From Natronosalvus vescus (lineage in GTDB: Archaea > Halobacteriota > Halobacteria > Halobacteriales > Natrialbaceae): a stretch of 64,000 nucleotides of DNA. How positions within the stretch are numbered: the stretch's first letter is position 1; each line of letters begins with the position of its first letter. The DNA is taken from positions 3,534,001 through 3,598,000 of the forward strand of contig NZ_CP099546.1 in the NCBI RefSeq assembly GCF_023973145.1, read 5' to 3'. Below, in pieces: positions 49,453 through 59,302 of this stretch. The notes under the pieces were generated by a model. The model was not told where the DNA came from. It made no database searches and worked only from the letters and a program-made list of their open reading frames with translations. The translations under genes were made by a program, and so were the position numbers.

Positions 49453-50973
49453 ATGATCAGCGCCCTCGAGTACCACGAACGCACCAAACACTCTCCACAG
49501 GGCGTTCGGGAGAGTGGTTACCAGCTCGATTTCGACAACAAGCCCCGTCCGTTTAAGAGCTACGAGGATCTCCCACGGCGAGCGTTGTCCGATCGTGTTC
49601 GGCTAACTGGCATTCCGGCACTGTCGACGATCACACCCACCCACGCCGACTTCTCACACGAGCGCCCGGTACCCGTGGACGACCTCACGGCGCTGTCGTA
49701 CTTCTCGACCGGGATCACGAAACAGCTCACCCGCCAGGATCGCGAACTGCTCTTTCGTGCCGCGGCCTGTACCGGGGCGCTGTACCATATCGATCTCTAC
49801 GCAGTCTGTGGCGACCTCGAGGGACTGGAAGCCGGCGTCTACCACGTCGATCCCCGATCGCTATCGCTCGACGTGCTTCGCGAGGGGGATTACCGGGGCA
49901 TCCTTGACGCCGCTAGCGACCACGACGGTGTTTCGACCGCGCCGGTCACGTTCGTCGTGACGTCGACCTGGTGGCGAAACGCCTGGAAGTACCGAGACCG
50001 TGCGTATCGCCACGCTTTCTGGGATTCGGGAACAGTGCTCGCCAACCTGTTGGCGACCGCGGAGTCGCTTTCCCTGCCTGCGGAAGTCGTTCTCGGGTTC
50101 GCCGACGAACCCGTCGCCGAACTACTGGGTGTCGATCCCGAGCGAGAAGCGCCGCTCGAACTCGTCCCCGTCGGCACGGGAGATCACGTGCCCGACGCCA
50201 CTCGTATCGATCCGATCGATCCGGCGACATCGCCGCTGTCACCAGACGAGCGGGAGTTCCCGCTCATCCACGACGCCTGGCGTGCGAGCACGCTCGAGAG
50301 CGGCGGAGAAGCCCGCGACTGGCGTTCTCGCGCACGAGAGCGGTCGATCGGGCGACGGGAAGGCGGCGACGGCGACCGGATCGAACTCGACCCGGTCGAT
50401 TACGAAACGGAGTCGAAGCGGCCACTTCACGAGACGATCCGTCGTCGCGGATCCTGTCGCGCATACGAGCGGGAGCCGGTGAGCTTTCGAAAATTTTCGA
50501 CGGTGCTGGATCGCGCTACCCGCGGTGTTCCTCTCGATGGCCGCGGATCAGATTCGCCGTCGCTCCAGTTCGTCGACGCGTACATGATCGCCAACGGCGT
50601 CGACGGTGTTTCACCGGGTTCCTACCACTACCATCCCGAAGCGGGTGAACTCGAGCGCCTGACCGACGGCGAGTGCCGTAGCGAGGCTGCACACCTCGCA
50701 CTCGATCAACGCCTCGGCGGGGAGGCCGCCGCCTGTCTGTACTTCCTGACGGATCTCGATGTCGTCGTCGACCGGCTCGGGAATCGGGGATACCAGCTGG
50801 CTCAACTCGAGGCTGCGGCGACGGCTGGCCGCTGCTATCTGGCAACCTACGCACATCGGAATCTCGGCGGAACCGGGCTGACGTTCTACGATGACTTCGT
50901 AACGACGTTTCTGTCACCCCGAGCTGACGGACAGACGCCGATGTTTCTCTATACGCTCGGGGAACCGGCATAG
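49453..50973 (+). CDS. SagB/ThcOx-type nitroreductase-fold oxidoreductase, tandem domain
   Basis: A 506-residue protein with two nitroreductase-fold halves. The first begins with Y-H-E-R-T-K-H-S, the usual SagB entry, and contains A-C-T-G-A-L-Y-H-I-D-L-Y; the second begins near residue 335 with R-R-G-S-C-R-A-Y and has Y-M-I-A-N-G-V-D-G-V-S-P-G-S-Y-H-Y-H-P. The FMN-binding Arg/Ser motif is complete only in the second. SagB enzymes oxidise azoline rings in peptides, but stand-alone archaeal ones act on unknown substrates. No cyclodehydratase gene is nearby. Confidence 0.84.
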   Translation: MISALEYHERTKHSPQGVRESGYQLDFDNKPRPFKSYEDLPRRALSDRVRLTGIPALSTITPTHADFSHERPVPVDDLTALSYFSTGITKQLTRQDRELLFRAAACTGALYHIDLYAVCGDLEGLEAGVYHVDPRSLSLDVLREGDYRGILDAASDHDGVSTAPVTFVVTSTWWRNAWKYRDRAYRHAFWDSGTVLANLLATAESLSLPAEVVLGFADEPVAELLGVDPEREAPLELVPVGTGDHVPDATRIDPIDPATSPLSPDEREFPLIHDAWRASTLESGGEARDWRSRARERSIGRREGGDGDRIELDPVDYETESKRPLHETIRRRGSCRAYEREPVSFRKFSTVLDRATRGVPLDGRGSDSPSLQFVDAYMIANGVDGVSPGSYHYHPEAGELERLTDGECRSEAAHLALDQRLGGEAAACLYFLTDLDVVVDRLGNRGYQLAQLEAAATAGRCYLATYAHRNLGGTGLTFYDDFVTTFLSPRADGQTPMFLYTLGEPA

Positions 50974-51171
50974 AGTCGGGTTGCTTCGTAGTCGGGCCCA
51001 GGCGAACGGAATTCTCTCCGGTGACAACAGAGAACCGTAGGGTCAGCGCGCATACTGAAAGAACAACGTCTCGTGGCGCAAGCTCGCGCTCGGCGAATTA
51101 CGTGCCGCTCACTTTCGTCGACGACGTCAGACGTTCCGTTCAGAATTCAGGTGCGACTGGTGTCTCACCTG

Positions 51172-51672
51172 TTACGTTTCAAAATTGAACCGGGGAATCC
51201 ACCGTGGAACGCGCTCTCGATACTGTTCGTAGACGTCCCCGTGTTTCTCGAGGAGATGGGGCTCCTCGAATCCGATGATGCGATTGTGAAATCCAATCCA
51301 CACACCGACACCCCACCAGAGAATCGACGTCGACCGTTGTCGGAGTGCCTGTCCGAGGACGATCAGTAGGACGCCAATGTACATTGGATTTCGCGAATAC
51401 GAGTAGAGCCCTCCGGTAACGAGTTCGTCGGGTTCGTCGGCTGGTGAGGGTGTTCCGCCGCCTTCCGATCCGAATTGGAACGCCGTCTGAACGTACAGAA
51501 GGAAACCGAATACGAGCGAAAGCGTTCCAGCAATGCGGCCGGTTCTCGGGTTGATCGGAAGCCGTGGGTGGGGTCGCCATCTTGCCAGGAGTTGTGGAAT
51601 CCCAACAGCCACTGTTCCCGGAATAGTGAGCGTGAAGAGGAGCGTTTTCAGGTAGACGCTGGACTGACCCAT
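51172..51672 (-). CDS. Isoprenylcysteine carboxyl methyltransferase-like membrane protein
   Basis: A 166-residue membrane methyltransferase of the ICMT/PEMT type: four or five helices, then the SAM and acceptor motif R-N-P-M-Y-I-G-V-L and the E-E-P-H-L-L-E-K-H-G-D-V-Y-E-Q-Y C-terminal block. It methylates a small lipid- or protein-bound acceptor, identity unknown. I set the start at ATG 51672, about 30 bases after a CATTTATG TATA-like element. It is convergent with the SagB-type gene. Confidence 0.82.
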   Translation of the reverse strand: MGQSSVYLKTLLFTLTIPGTVAVGIPQLLARWRPHPRLPINPRTGRIAGTLSLVFGFLLYVQTAFQFGSEGGGTPSPADEPDELVTGGLYSYSRNPMYIGVLLIVLGQALRQRSTSILWWGVGVWIGFHNRIIGFEEPHLLEKHGDVYEQYRERVPRWIPRFNFET

Positions 51673-51823
51673 ACCCGAATCGTCTACACTGGCCGACATA
51701 AATGTGCTACTCGAGCACCGTGAGAGCGTTCGTAATGAGGTGGCAGTGGTCGACGCAACCGATCTCCACACAGTATAACGCGAGAGAGTGAACCGAGGCT
51801 CGCCTACTTCTGCCTCGTAACCG

Positions 51824-52000
51824 TTATCGCGCAGCGACGCTCACCGAGTATGACAACCAAACTATACTAAGGAACATGACCAGACCTCCAGCGACAGCCA
51901 GTGTCGTCAATTCGCCCTGAAATATCCCAGAGATAAAGATGATCATGCCGATAACCATCCCGACCAGTGGGGCACCGAACACGATCGAATCCGCTTCCAT
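51824..52000 (-). CDS. Small two-span membrane protein
   Basis: A 58-residue protein with two hydrophobic helices (about 7-22 and 28-52) separated by G-E-L-T-T. The frame upstream of ATG 52000 is Arg-rich and not family-like, so I chose this start. I recognise no named family. It is too short for confident annotation, but the hydrophobic pattern is strong. Confidence 0.5.
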   Translation of the reverse strand: MEADSIVFGAPLVGMVIGMIIFISGIFQGELTTLAVAGGLVMFLSIVWLSYSVSVAAR

Positions 52001-52504
52001 ATCCGCTTGTACTCCAGGGAGAACGATAACTTCACCACCTACATGGGGCCGTCGTTGATTACGAGAACGACACGGTTTCACCGTTCCAGGGTTCGCTCGA
52101 TCACCACGAATAGTGACGCTCGTTGCAGCGACAACTGGTGGACATGCTCGTCCTCTCTGAAGACGTGTGAAGATACCCGGTTTGTAGGAGCAGAGGTGAA
52201 CGTAGGCCTGCTTCAATTTTCGGACAGGACTGTCACAGTAGAGACAGCTCTATCCGCTCCACCAGTGGAATAGGCACCTGTTGCTAGATAGCTACCTATT
52301 GTCAAACGTCTACTCTATTCGTGCAGAATGTTTCATTCACCATGGATCCGGTAGTGAGGACTGCTCGCTGCTCGAGCACAGTTGTCGGTCTCCCTACACT
52401 CCTAACACGTGGTGCAAACTCACTTCCGAGCCACGGTGACTGTCGATCAATGCTGACTGTCACCCAACAGTACACTTTTAGGAACGACACGAGTTCCATA
52501 GGCT
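52001..52504. other. Intergenic region before the AddB-like gene
   Basis: A 504-nt gap with no supportable gene. At 52276-52302 it carries ACCTGTTGC and ACCTATTGT units 18 nt apart, the same repeat family as the 9-bp array at 58.7-59.3 kb. The 15-mer GATAGCTACCTATTG (52287-52301) is the reverse complement of 59255-59269. A CACTTTTAG TATA-like element lies near 52474. Confidence 0.45.
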
Positions 52505-55093
52505 ATGTCGATCTCTCGAGCCAAATCACTCGAGTCTCTCTACGAGGAATGCAAACCGTTCGACCTCGTTCTCGTTCCTGATGCCCCGCTGGCCAGCGCG
52601 TTGAATCGTCGACTCGATCGCCCACATTTTGGCCCGTTTGCGATCACGCCGCGTCGACTCGCTGCACGCCGTCGAGAGCAGGCAGAAGATCGCCTCGCGT
52701 TCCTGGCGGTCATCGAGCAAACGGAACTCGATTGGAAGGAAGCCTCCTACGTGGTAGGGAACATCCTGCAGTGCTGGGAGTATCAGGGAACGGTGGACGC
52801 CATCCTCGAGTACGAGGCGTTCAGAACGGACGCGACCCGAACAGCCGTCGACTGCATTTCGAAGCTGGATACGACGTCTCGACGGCTCACTGCGTACACC
52901 ATCGAGGACGAGAAGGCGGTTGCAGTCGTCGGCATCGACCAGCTCACCGAACTCGAGCAGTCGATTCTTCCGGCAGAATACGATACCATCGACCCCTTTA
53001 CTGACGAGTCGTTCGACCATCCACCGTTTCGAGTTCTCGATTCGCCAGCAGCAATCGTCGAGACAGTGGTGGACACCGCGACGCCGGCAAACGCCGACAA
53101 AATCGGCGTCGTCCTCGACGCCTCGAGCGAGTATTCCTCACTGGTCGAATCCGCCCTCGAGGCCGCCGAGATTCCGTACTATGGTGGGCCCGGCTTCACC
53201 GATGACCCACAGCATCGAGCTTTCGTTCAGCTTCTCAGATGTGGGCATGCCGGTCGTGACACGCGCGTTGGCGACGTCAACGACCTGTTCACACGACTCG
53301 GAATGCCCGTCGCAATCGAACACGCCGAAAAGTGCGTCACCGACGTCGATACGGAAGCGACGAACTGGTTACTCGAATTCAGTCACTCACTCGAGTCACA
53401 GACGTTCGAGACCGCCATCGACGCCTTCGAGCGAGTCACGGGCACACACCTCGAGGCCTTTCGTAACGAATTGGTGACGCTTGGGATCGCGGACGATCCC
53501 GTTACCGAATCGGCTGTCGACCGTCTCGAATTCTACCTGCAGACGTACGAAGTGCCGATGGATCGCGAAAACGAGGGCGTGTTGCTCGCGGACGCCCAAT
53601 CTGCTGGCCACGTCGATCGCCCGGTCGTCTTCTATCTCGGCCTGGACGAGGGCTGGACGCACTCGTCGCCGTCCCGCCCGTGGGTCGACAGCGATCAGGC
53701 GTTCGAACGCAACATCAGGGGGTTCCAGCGGTTACTCCAGAACGGTGTCGACCAGTACTACCTCGTTCAGGACACGGCTGGGGGCTCGCCCGTGACGCCG
53801 TGTTTGTACTTCGAGGAACTGTTCGACACTGACTTCGAGCGGTTCAGCGACCTCGACGCCGTTCACTATGGGCGAAGTGATCGCTCGATGCAAGAGGGAT
53901 TCGAGAAAGAACCGATACACGCCGACACTCGAACGGTCGACGCGATCAGCCAGTCCAGTTTGAGTACCTACGTCAACTGCCCGCGTGAGTACTTCTACAG
54001 CCGCCTGCTCGATAATCCGAACAAGGACTATTTCGTCGAGGGCAATCTGTTTCACGACTTCGCGGAGTACTACGTCGCCCACCCAGAGCACATCGATTCG
54101 GCTGATCTGGGCGAAGTCGCGTCGGTGATACTCGAGGAAGTCGATCCGTTCCTCAGAGGCGTCGAGCGAGACATTCGTCGAACGAAATATCGAATCGGGC
54201 TCGAGACCATCGTCGAATTTCTGGAAGAACACCCGCCACAGGGTGAAGCGTTCGTCACCGCAGACGGTGGGTGGGGTCGAAATTTCTTTGCCGAGTACTA
54301 CGATCGACCCGCAGAGACACCACACACCGAACTGTGGTTCGAGAATAGCGAGCTCAGAATAAAAGGCAAGATCGATCTCGTGTTCGACCGTACACGCCTC
54401 CTCGATTACAAGAGTGGCTCGAAAAAGTCAGCACACTCGGTCGTCAAACACTCTGCTATCGACCCGCCGAGCGACACGCCGAATTTCCAGGCGCTGTTGT
54501 ACCTCGCACATCAGCGATCCACACAGCCGGGGGAGACGCTGCAGTTTACGTTTTTTCACTTCCTCGAAACGCTCGATGAAGCCGTTACTGGCGATTCGAA
54601 CCTCGATCAGTGCCTGACGACGATCACGTATCACCCCGTTCCCTACGAGAAGCACATCTCGAGCCAGGAGGTCTTCGAGGAACTGCAGGACGAAGCCGCC
54701 AAAAAGTGCCAGAAGACGTTCTCACAGGTGTCTTACGATGCGTATCACCGTGTGTTCGAGGCGAACGAGTTCCCAGCGACGCGTGACAGTGGCGTACTGA
54801 TAGATTCGGCGTTCGCCGAGTCGGTAACCGATCGGATGAAAGACGAGGTTGGGGATTACAAGTACGTCGAACAGGGGTGCAAGCAAGCGCTTCGATACCT
54901 CCTCCGAATTCGAACACAGAACTACTTCAGCGACGATCTGGACGCGTTCGAGGAGTTCGTAGCGGATCGACTCGAGGAACTGAACCACTGCCGAAGCGGA
55001 GGCGAGCGATTCCCGGTCGCTGGGCTCGCTGGGGAACCGAACTATCGCTACGTTGACCATCGCGACTGCATTCTCGAGGGTGAGACGCGATGA
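52505..55093 (+). CDS. AddB-like PD-(D/E)XK nuclease subunit
   Basis: An 862-residue protein of the AddB/Cas4-exonuclease group. The N-terminal half resembles an inactivated helicase (Y-Y-G-G-P-G-F near residue 235, no Walker A). The nuclease lies near 480-640: S-S-L-S-T-Y-V-N-C-P-R-E-Y-F, G-N-L-F-H-D-F-A-E-Y-Y, I-K-G-K-I-D-L-V-F with the metal Asp and L-L-D-Y-K-S-G with Asp/Lys, then N-F-Q-A-L-L-Y. Two of the Fe-S Cys of AddB-type nucleases are not clearly seen. It overlaps the helicase gene by 4 nt (ATGA), so the two form a complex that processes DNA ends. Confidence 0.8.
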   Translation: MSISRAKSLESLYEECKPFDLVLVPDAPLASALNRRLDRPHFGPFAITPRRLAARRREQAEDRLAFLAVIEQTELDWKEASYVVGNILQCWEYQGTVDAILEYEAFRTDATRTAVDCISKLDTTSRRLTAYTIEDEKAVAVVGIDQLTELEQSILPAEYDTIDPFTDESFDHPPFRVLDSPAAIVETVVDTATPANADKIGVVLDASSEYSSLVESALEAAEIPYYGGPGFTDDPQHRAFVQLLRCGHAGRDTRVGDVNDLFTRLGMPVAIEHAEKCVTDVDTEATNWLLEFSHSLESQTFETAIDAFERVTGTHLEAFRNELVTLGIADDPVTESAVDRLEFYLQTYEVPMDRENEGVLLADAQSAGHVDRPVVFYLGLDEGWTHSSPSRPWVDSDQAFERNIRGFQRLLQNGVDQYYLVQDTAGGSPVTPCLYFEELFDTDFERFSDLDAVHYGRSDRSMQEGFEKEPIHADTRTVDAISQSSLSTYVNCPREYFYSRLLDNPNKDYFVEGNLFHDFAEYYVAHPEHIDSADLGEVASVILEEVDPFLRGVERDIRRTKYRIGLETIVEFLEEHPPQGEAFVTADGGWGRNFFAEYYDRPAETPHTELWFENSELRIKGKIDLVFDRTRLLDYKSGSKKSAHSVVKHSAIDPPSDTPNFQALLYLAHQRSTQPGETLQFTFFHFLETLDEAVTGDSNLDQCLTTITYHPVPYEKHISSQEVFEELQDEAAKKCQKTFSQVSYDAYHRVFEANEFPATRDSGVLIDSAFAESVTDRMKDEVGDYKYVEQGCKQALRYLLRIRTQNYFSDDLDAFEEFVADRLEELNHCRSGGERFPVAGLAGEPNYRYVDHRDCILEGETR

Positions 55094-57981
55094 CGACGCC
55101 GAACGCGCACCAACAGAAACTCATCGAGAGCACCGACGGCATCTACGTCGTCGACGCCGGTGCCGGAACCGGGAAGACGTTCACCGTGACGCGACGATAC
55201 GCGGCGATCATCGATCAGGACGAGATCGACCCGGATGACGTGTTGCTCGTTACATTCACCAACAACGCGGCCACCGAGATGAAAGACCGGATCGTTTCTC
55301 AGAGCGGGTATGGAACGCGGGAACTCGCTGACGCACCAATTCAGACGTTCCACAGCCTCTGTAACGAGATCCTCGTGGAACACGGGTTCGAGGCACCCAC
55401 TCACCTCGGTATCGACGACCGAATCACGGATTCGACACGACTTCTCGAGGACGGTAACGTCGAGAAATCGCTGTTCCGGGAATTCATTCGTCAATTCTCG
55501 GATGACCATCCCGAGTACGACGATTTCTTCCGAGCCATCACCGAACCCGTCCAACTCCTGAGGCTGATCACCCAGCTCGCGTCGAAAGGTGTTTTCCCGA
55601 CGGCTGAGGGGTGGTATCGAAACGGCGAACGGTATCTGGACGGTGACTTCGATTCGTTTCGGACACGCTTTGAGACGCTGAACGAGCCACGAAACGGTGG
55701 CCGAAAGCAGTCGCGCTTGCGTTCGAAGCTTGGACGCTATGGAAAAGACACGTGCTACCGTTCGGATGCACCCGAGCGAAGAGAGATACGCGGTCAGGGA
55801 ACGAAGCAGGTTCCCGCAGACGTCGCCAGTCGCGTGTTCGAGGCCGATCGGACACAGCTCAAGGCGTTCGTCCACGACGTCTACCACGAGTACCTCTCGT
55901 TCGCCCTCCGTCGGAACTACCTGAACTTCGGGTTCCTGCAGCTCTTCGCGTTCGTCTTGCTCTGTGAGGATCACCGGGTTCGTGAGGACGTCGCCTTCGA
56001 GTACGTAATGGTCGATGAGTTCCAGGACTCGAGTGAGATCCAGTTCAAGCTCGCCTTGCTGCTCGCCGGGACGGACAACGTCTGTGTGGTTGGCGACTGG
56101 AAACAGAGCATCTACTCGTTCCAGTATGCCGCCGTCGAGAACATTACCGAGTTCGAGACGCGGCTGCATCGGTTTGTCGAGGAACTGAACGCCGACACGG
56201 CGCGCATACCGTGGATACTGGAGACGATCACCAAACTCGAACTGGTCGAAAACTACCGCTCGACACAGGCGATTCTCGAGTTCTCCGAACACAGCCTCGT
56301 CACGCCGGCGGCCAGCACTGACGATATCGACGTCGAGGCCGTGCAGGATCGAATCGTGTCGCTGTCCTCGAACGCGACCTACGAACACTCCCGTATCGAG
56401 GCGATCCAACACGAGGACGAACACGAGGCAATTCTCACGAAGATCCAGGAGATCGTCGGCAACGAGGCGTATCAGGTCGAAGACGGCGGGGAGCTCCGTC
56501 GACCAGAATATGCCGATATCGCGGTCTTGACGCGTACTCGAGATTTCGGCCGGGGACTCCTCGCTGTCGCTGAACCGAACGGGATACCGATGGCCTACGA
56601 GGGCGGGATCGAACTCTTCCGTTCCGATCCGGCGAAACTGTTGTTGGCGTGGCTCCGCATCCTCGAGTCTGACGCCGACCGTGGCTGGGCGGTCGTTCTC
56701 GAGGAGGCTGGCTATTCCCTCGATGAAATTAAAGCGATTCTGGATACTGACGCCTATCCTTCGACGATGGAAACGTTCAAAACCGAACTCGAGACCCTGG
56801 AAACGGTCGGTGGCGTCGCCCAGCGAGTCTTCGGTCGGTACGGATACGATGGCGCTACGACGGACGTGTTGCTGACGACGATCCAATCGGTTCACAACAC
56901 CACGTCGATGACCCGCGGTGGCCTCATCGATTTCATCGAACACGGCATCGAGACCGGGAGCACACACGACGTCCACGACAGTGCTGGTGTGAACTCGGTC
57001 ACGGTTCAGACGATCCACGCCGCAAAGGGTCTCGAACACCCGATCGTGATTCTCGCGAATATGAACCGCTACCGATTCCCTCCCAGCAGTGGGGGCGGGT
57101 GCACCGTTTCGTTCGACGATCCGATCGGGATTCGACAACGGAAAGTGTATGCGACCGATCACGGCCACCCTCACGTCTACGACAACTGGCGCTCCGATGT
57201 CCTTCGGAAATGTCTGCCTCGAGGGTACGACGAGGAACGACGGTTGCTCTACGTTGCGATGACTCGCGCTGAAAGCCACCTCGTTTTTACAGCGGGCGAG
57301 GAGCCGAACACGTTTCTGGAAGCACTCCCGCTCGAGGTGGAAGTGTACCCGCCGGATGTCCGTGACGCCGAATCCGATGAGACGACACAGTCCACGCTCC
57401 AGATTTCCGTCCCGGCCCCAGACGGCCCAATCGGGCACACGCCCCACACGCTAATGGAAGATGCGATGTTCGAAGGTGTCGACGAGGGGCGTGGCGTTGC
57501 GTTTGGGACCCGAACACACGAGTTCGCCGAACGGTATGCACTTGGTGAGGACGTGGCACCAACAAATGACGACGAACGCAACGTCAAAGCTGTTATTGAC
57601 TCACTCGAAGGAGCGTGCCGACTCGAGGAAGAGGCGTACCTCCCGCTGTCCGTCGACGGCGAGCAGGTGATGATCTCCGGAATCGTCGATCTCGTCCACA
57701 TCCAACCAGCGTCTGTCGAGATCATCGACTTCAAGACCGACCTCAGTCGCCATGCCGAAGCCGAATATCGAAAGCAACTCAGCGTCTACTACCACGTGTT
57801 GAGCGAGTATTTCCCCGATCGGGAGGTACGTGCAGTGATCTTCTACACAGCAGATGGAGACTACGTCGAGGTTGATCCGCTTTCGAAGGATGCGGTGGCT
57901 GCCCTCGTACGGGATGTGATGAGAGAGGTGGGGAATCGTGGACGGGCGATACCACTTTCTCCTCTGACTAAACGGATCTAG
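55090..57981 (+). CDS. AddA-like UvrD-family helicase-nuclease subunit
   Basis: A 963-residue superfamily 1 helicase fused to a nuclease. Walker A is G-A-G-T-G-K-T (24-30), motif II D-E-F-Q-D-S (308-313), then Q-T-I-H-A-A-K-G-L-E and L-L-Y-V-A-M-T-R-A-E. The C-terminal PD-(D/E)XK domain has G-I-V-D-L-V near 864 and I-D-F-K-T-D near 879. With the preceding AddB-like chain it should unwind and degrade duplex ends for recombination or defence against foreign DNA. It is shorter than bacterial AddA. A hairpin lies about 60 nt after its stop. Confidence 0.85.
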   Translation: MTTPNAHQQKLIESTDGIYVVDAGAGTGKTFTVTRRYAAIIDQDEIDPDDVLLVTFTNNAATEMKDRIVSQSGYGTRELADAPIQTFHSLCNEILVEHGFEAPTHLGIDDRITDSTRLLEDGNVEKSLFREFIRQFSDDHPEYDDFFRAITEPVQLLRLITQLASKGVFPTAEGWYRNGERYLDGDFDSFRTRFETLNEPRNGGRKQSRLRSKLGRYGKDTCYRSDAPERREIRGQGTKQVPADVASRVFEADRTQLKAFVHDVYHEYLSFALRRNYLNFGFLQLFAFVLLCEDHRVREDVAFEYVMVDEFQDSSEIQFKLALLLAGTDNVCVVGDWKQSIYSFQYAAVENITEFETRLHRFVEELNADTARIPWILETITKLELVENYRSTQAILEFSEHSLVTPAASTDDIDVEAVQDRIVSLSSNATYEHSRIEAIQHEDEHEAILTKIQEIVGNEAYQVEDGGELRRPEYADIAVLTRTRDFGRGLLAVAEPNGIPMAYEGGIELFRSDPAKLLLAWLRILESDADRGWAVVLEEAGYSLDEIKAILDTDAYPSTMETFKTELETLETVGGVAQRVFGRYGYDGATTDVLLTTIQSVHNTTSMTRGGLIDFIEHGIETGSTHDVHDSAGVNSVTVQTIHAAKGLEHPIVILANMNRYRFPPSSGGGCTVSFDDPIGIRQRKVYATDHGHPHVYDNWRSDVLRKCLPRGYDEERRLLYVAMTRAESHLVFTAGEEPNTFLEALPLEVEVYPPDVRDAESDETTQSTLQISVPAPDGPIGHTPHTLMEDAMFEGVDEGRGVAFGTRTHEFAERYALGEDVAPTNDDERNVKAVIDSLEGACRLEEEAYLPLSVDGEQVMISGIVDLVHIQPASVEIIDFKTDLSRHAEAEYRKQLSVYYHVLSEYFPDREVRAVIFYTADGDYVEVDPLSKDAVAALVRDVMREVGNRGRAIPLSPLTKRI

Positions 57982-58757
57982 CCATCTTCGAGACCAGTGG
58001 ACACACAACACGTTGGTGACGCCAGAAATCTGTTCACGGGCCTTTCACCGCTTGTCGCTGGTCAAACGTGAAAGACCGTCACTCGTCCAGTGTTTCACTT
58101 TCAACGCTTTTGAGACTCGAGGTGCTGGTGCTCGAGTCCGAGTATCCAGGATAGTGACGTTCTCTGACCGGATCCGTTTGGTTTCGCTGCCGTTCGACTC
58201 CGATCACCCTTGGGTTGATCGCAACTATGCAATTGGTATCGCGATATATGATTTATCACTCAAGTGTTGGCCCCACGTGAGCCCCATTGTATAACGCAGG
58301 AAACGGTCCGTAACACTGTTTGGGGACGCTTTCTGAGAGAGTCTCGTCGAGATCTACCTGATAGGGACTGTTACTACCTGCTTTACCGATTTACTGCAGT
58401 ATACTGTGGCGACCCACCACACAACAAGCATTCTACGAATAGCCATACCACAGGTGTAGTCCTGGATTAGTCGTCGCTCTAGGTCGATCACATCGAGCCG
58501 ACTGGAAATGACGACCGTCATCCCGTGCGTTCGACGGTCGGACGGAGACGGTTCGATGTTTTCAACGAGGCAACCACTGACCAGTGTGTATCGTTCTGTT
58601 CCATTGACTCAGCAAAGGTTGGACACGATCAGAATTTGGTTTGCTCACCCACGGCCGAGTTGTTGGCGAAAACTGAGGGTGGTGACCGACGAATCGCACA
58701 CGATCTTCCCCGCGACGATCGAGGAGGTATCGAATCTAAGAACTCCTACCATACCCT
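57982..58757. other. Intergenic region between AddA-like gene and the repeat array
   Basis: It has lower GC than the surroundings. It contains a 7-bp inverted repeat CTTTCAC/GTGAAAG (58042-58074) that could terminate AddA transcription. No convincing gene is present; short open frames lack motifs and haloarchaeal acidity. Confidence 0.4.
58042..58074 (+). terminator. Possible hairpin terminator after the AddA-like gene
   Basis: CTTTCAC at 58042-58048 and GTGAAAG at 58068-58074 form a perfect 7-bp stem with a 19-base loop, 60 nt after the stop codon. No long T tract follows, so the assignment is weak. Confidence 0.3.
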
Positions 58758-59191
58758 ACCTGAACCACCTACCTCGGTTGAGTTACCTACTCTACCTACC
58801 TCGCCTATTGCACAAATTCCACTACCCCACAGCGACCACAGAGATGTGCAGTAGTTGCTATTCCAAAGACACTCAGCTCGGGAAACTGGGCTGTGGAATC
58901 TACATCACCTACACCACCACAACCACCCACCCCACGTAAGCCACCTATTGTAACTATTTCACCTACCGCACCCACCTTACCTAACGTACATGGCTCGCCT
59001 ATTTCACCTGCTAAACGCCAGCAGCACTGATCACGACCAGCTACCGCCCACAATCGACACACAGGAGGTGGCTTCCACACACCACCTACGCCACCCAAAC
59101 CACCCCAGTCACCTACCTTAGGTAAACCACCTAAGGCACCTATTTCACCTATTTCACCTTATTAACCTCCGAAAGGTGCCTACGGTAAACT
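58758..59191 (+). repeat. 9-bp periodic ACCTA repeat array (iteron-like)
   Basis: Three blocks of 9-nt units, mostly beginning ACC: 58758-58829, 58907-59014 and 59084-59191. Typical units are ACCTATTTC, ACCTACCTC and ACCTATTGT; in the last block twelve consecutive units keep strict 9-nt phase. The block phases differ, and the gaps between blocks are not repetitive. Stop codons in all frames and the position just upstream of a ParA gene point to a protein-binding array, such as a centromere or replication-initiator site, rather than a coding sequence. Confidence 0.72.
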
Positions 59192-59240
59192 TATACTTCG
59201 GACGTGAGATGGCCCACACAAGAGGATACATGGCCCTGAT

Positions 59241-59267
59241 AGGTAAAATAGGCTCAATAGGTAGCTA
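59241..59267 (-). repeat. Three inverted 9-bp units next to the parA start
   Basis: AGGTAAAAT, AGGCTCAAT and AGGTAGCTA are reverse-complement members of the ACCTA family in strict 9-nt phase, 36 nt before ATG 59303. They overlap the parA promoter, which would allow autoregulation. Confidence 0.6.
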
Positions 59268-59302
59268 TCGGAACGAAACAAACACAGCCCAGAAACGAGA
59301 CA

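Noticed and set aside
55048..57447. 799-codon minus-strand open frame opposite the AddA-like gene
   Set aside because: The plus strand has all helicase and nuclease motifs; the minus frame shows no family and Arg/Val bias typical of antisense.
58508..58939. Plus-strand open frame through the first repeat block
   Set aside because: The repetitive Pro/Leu/Tyr product simply reflects the 9-nt period; it lacks acidic haloarchaeal composition.
58758..59191. Repeat array as CRISPR
   Set aside because: Units are 9 nt with no spacers, and no cas genes are present.
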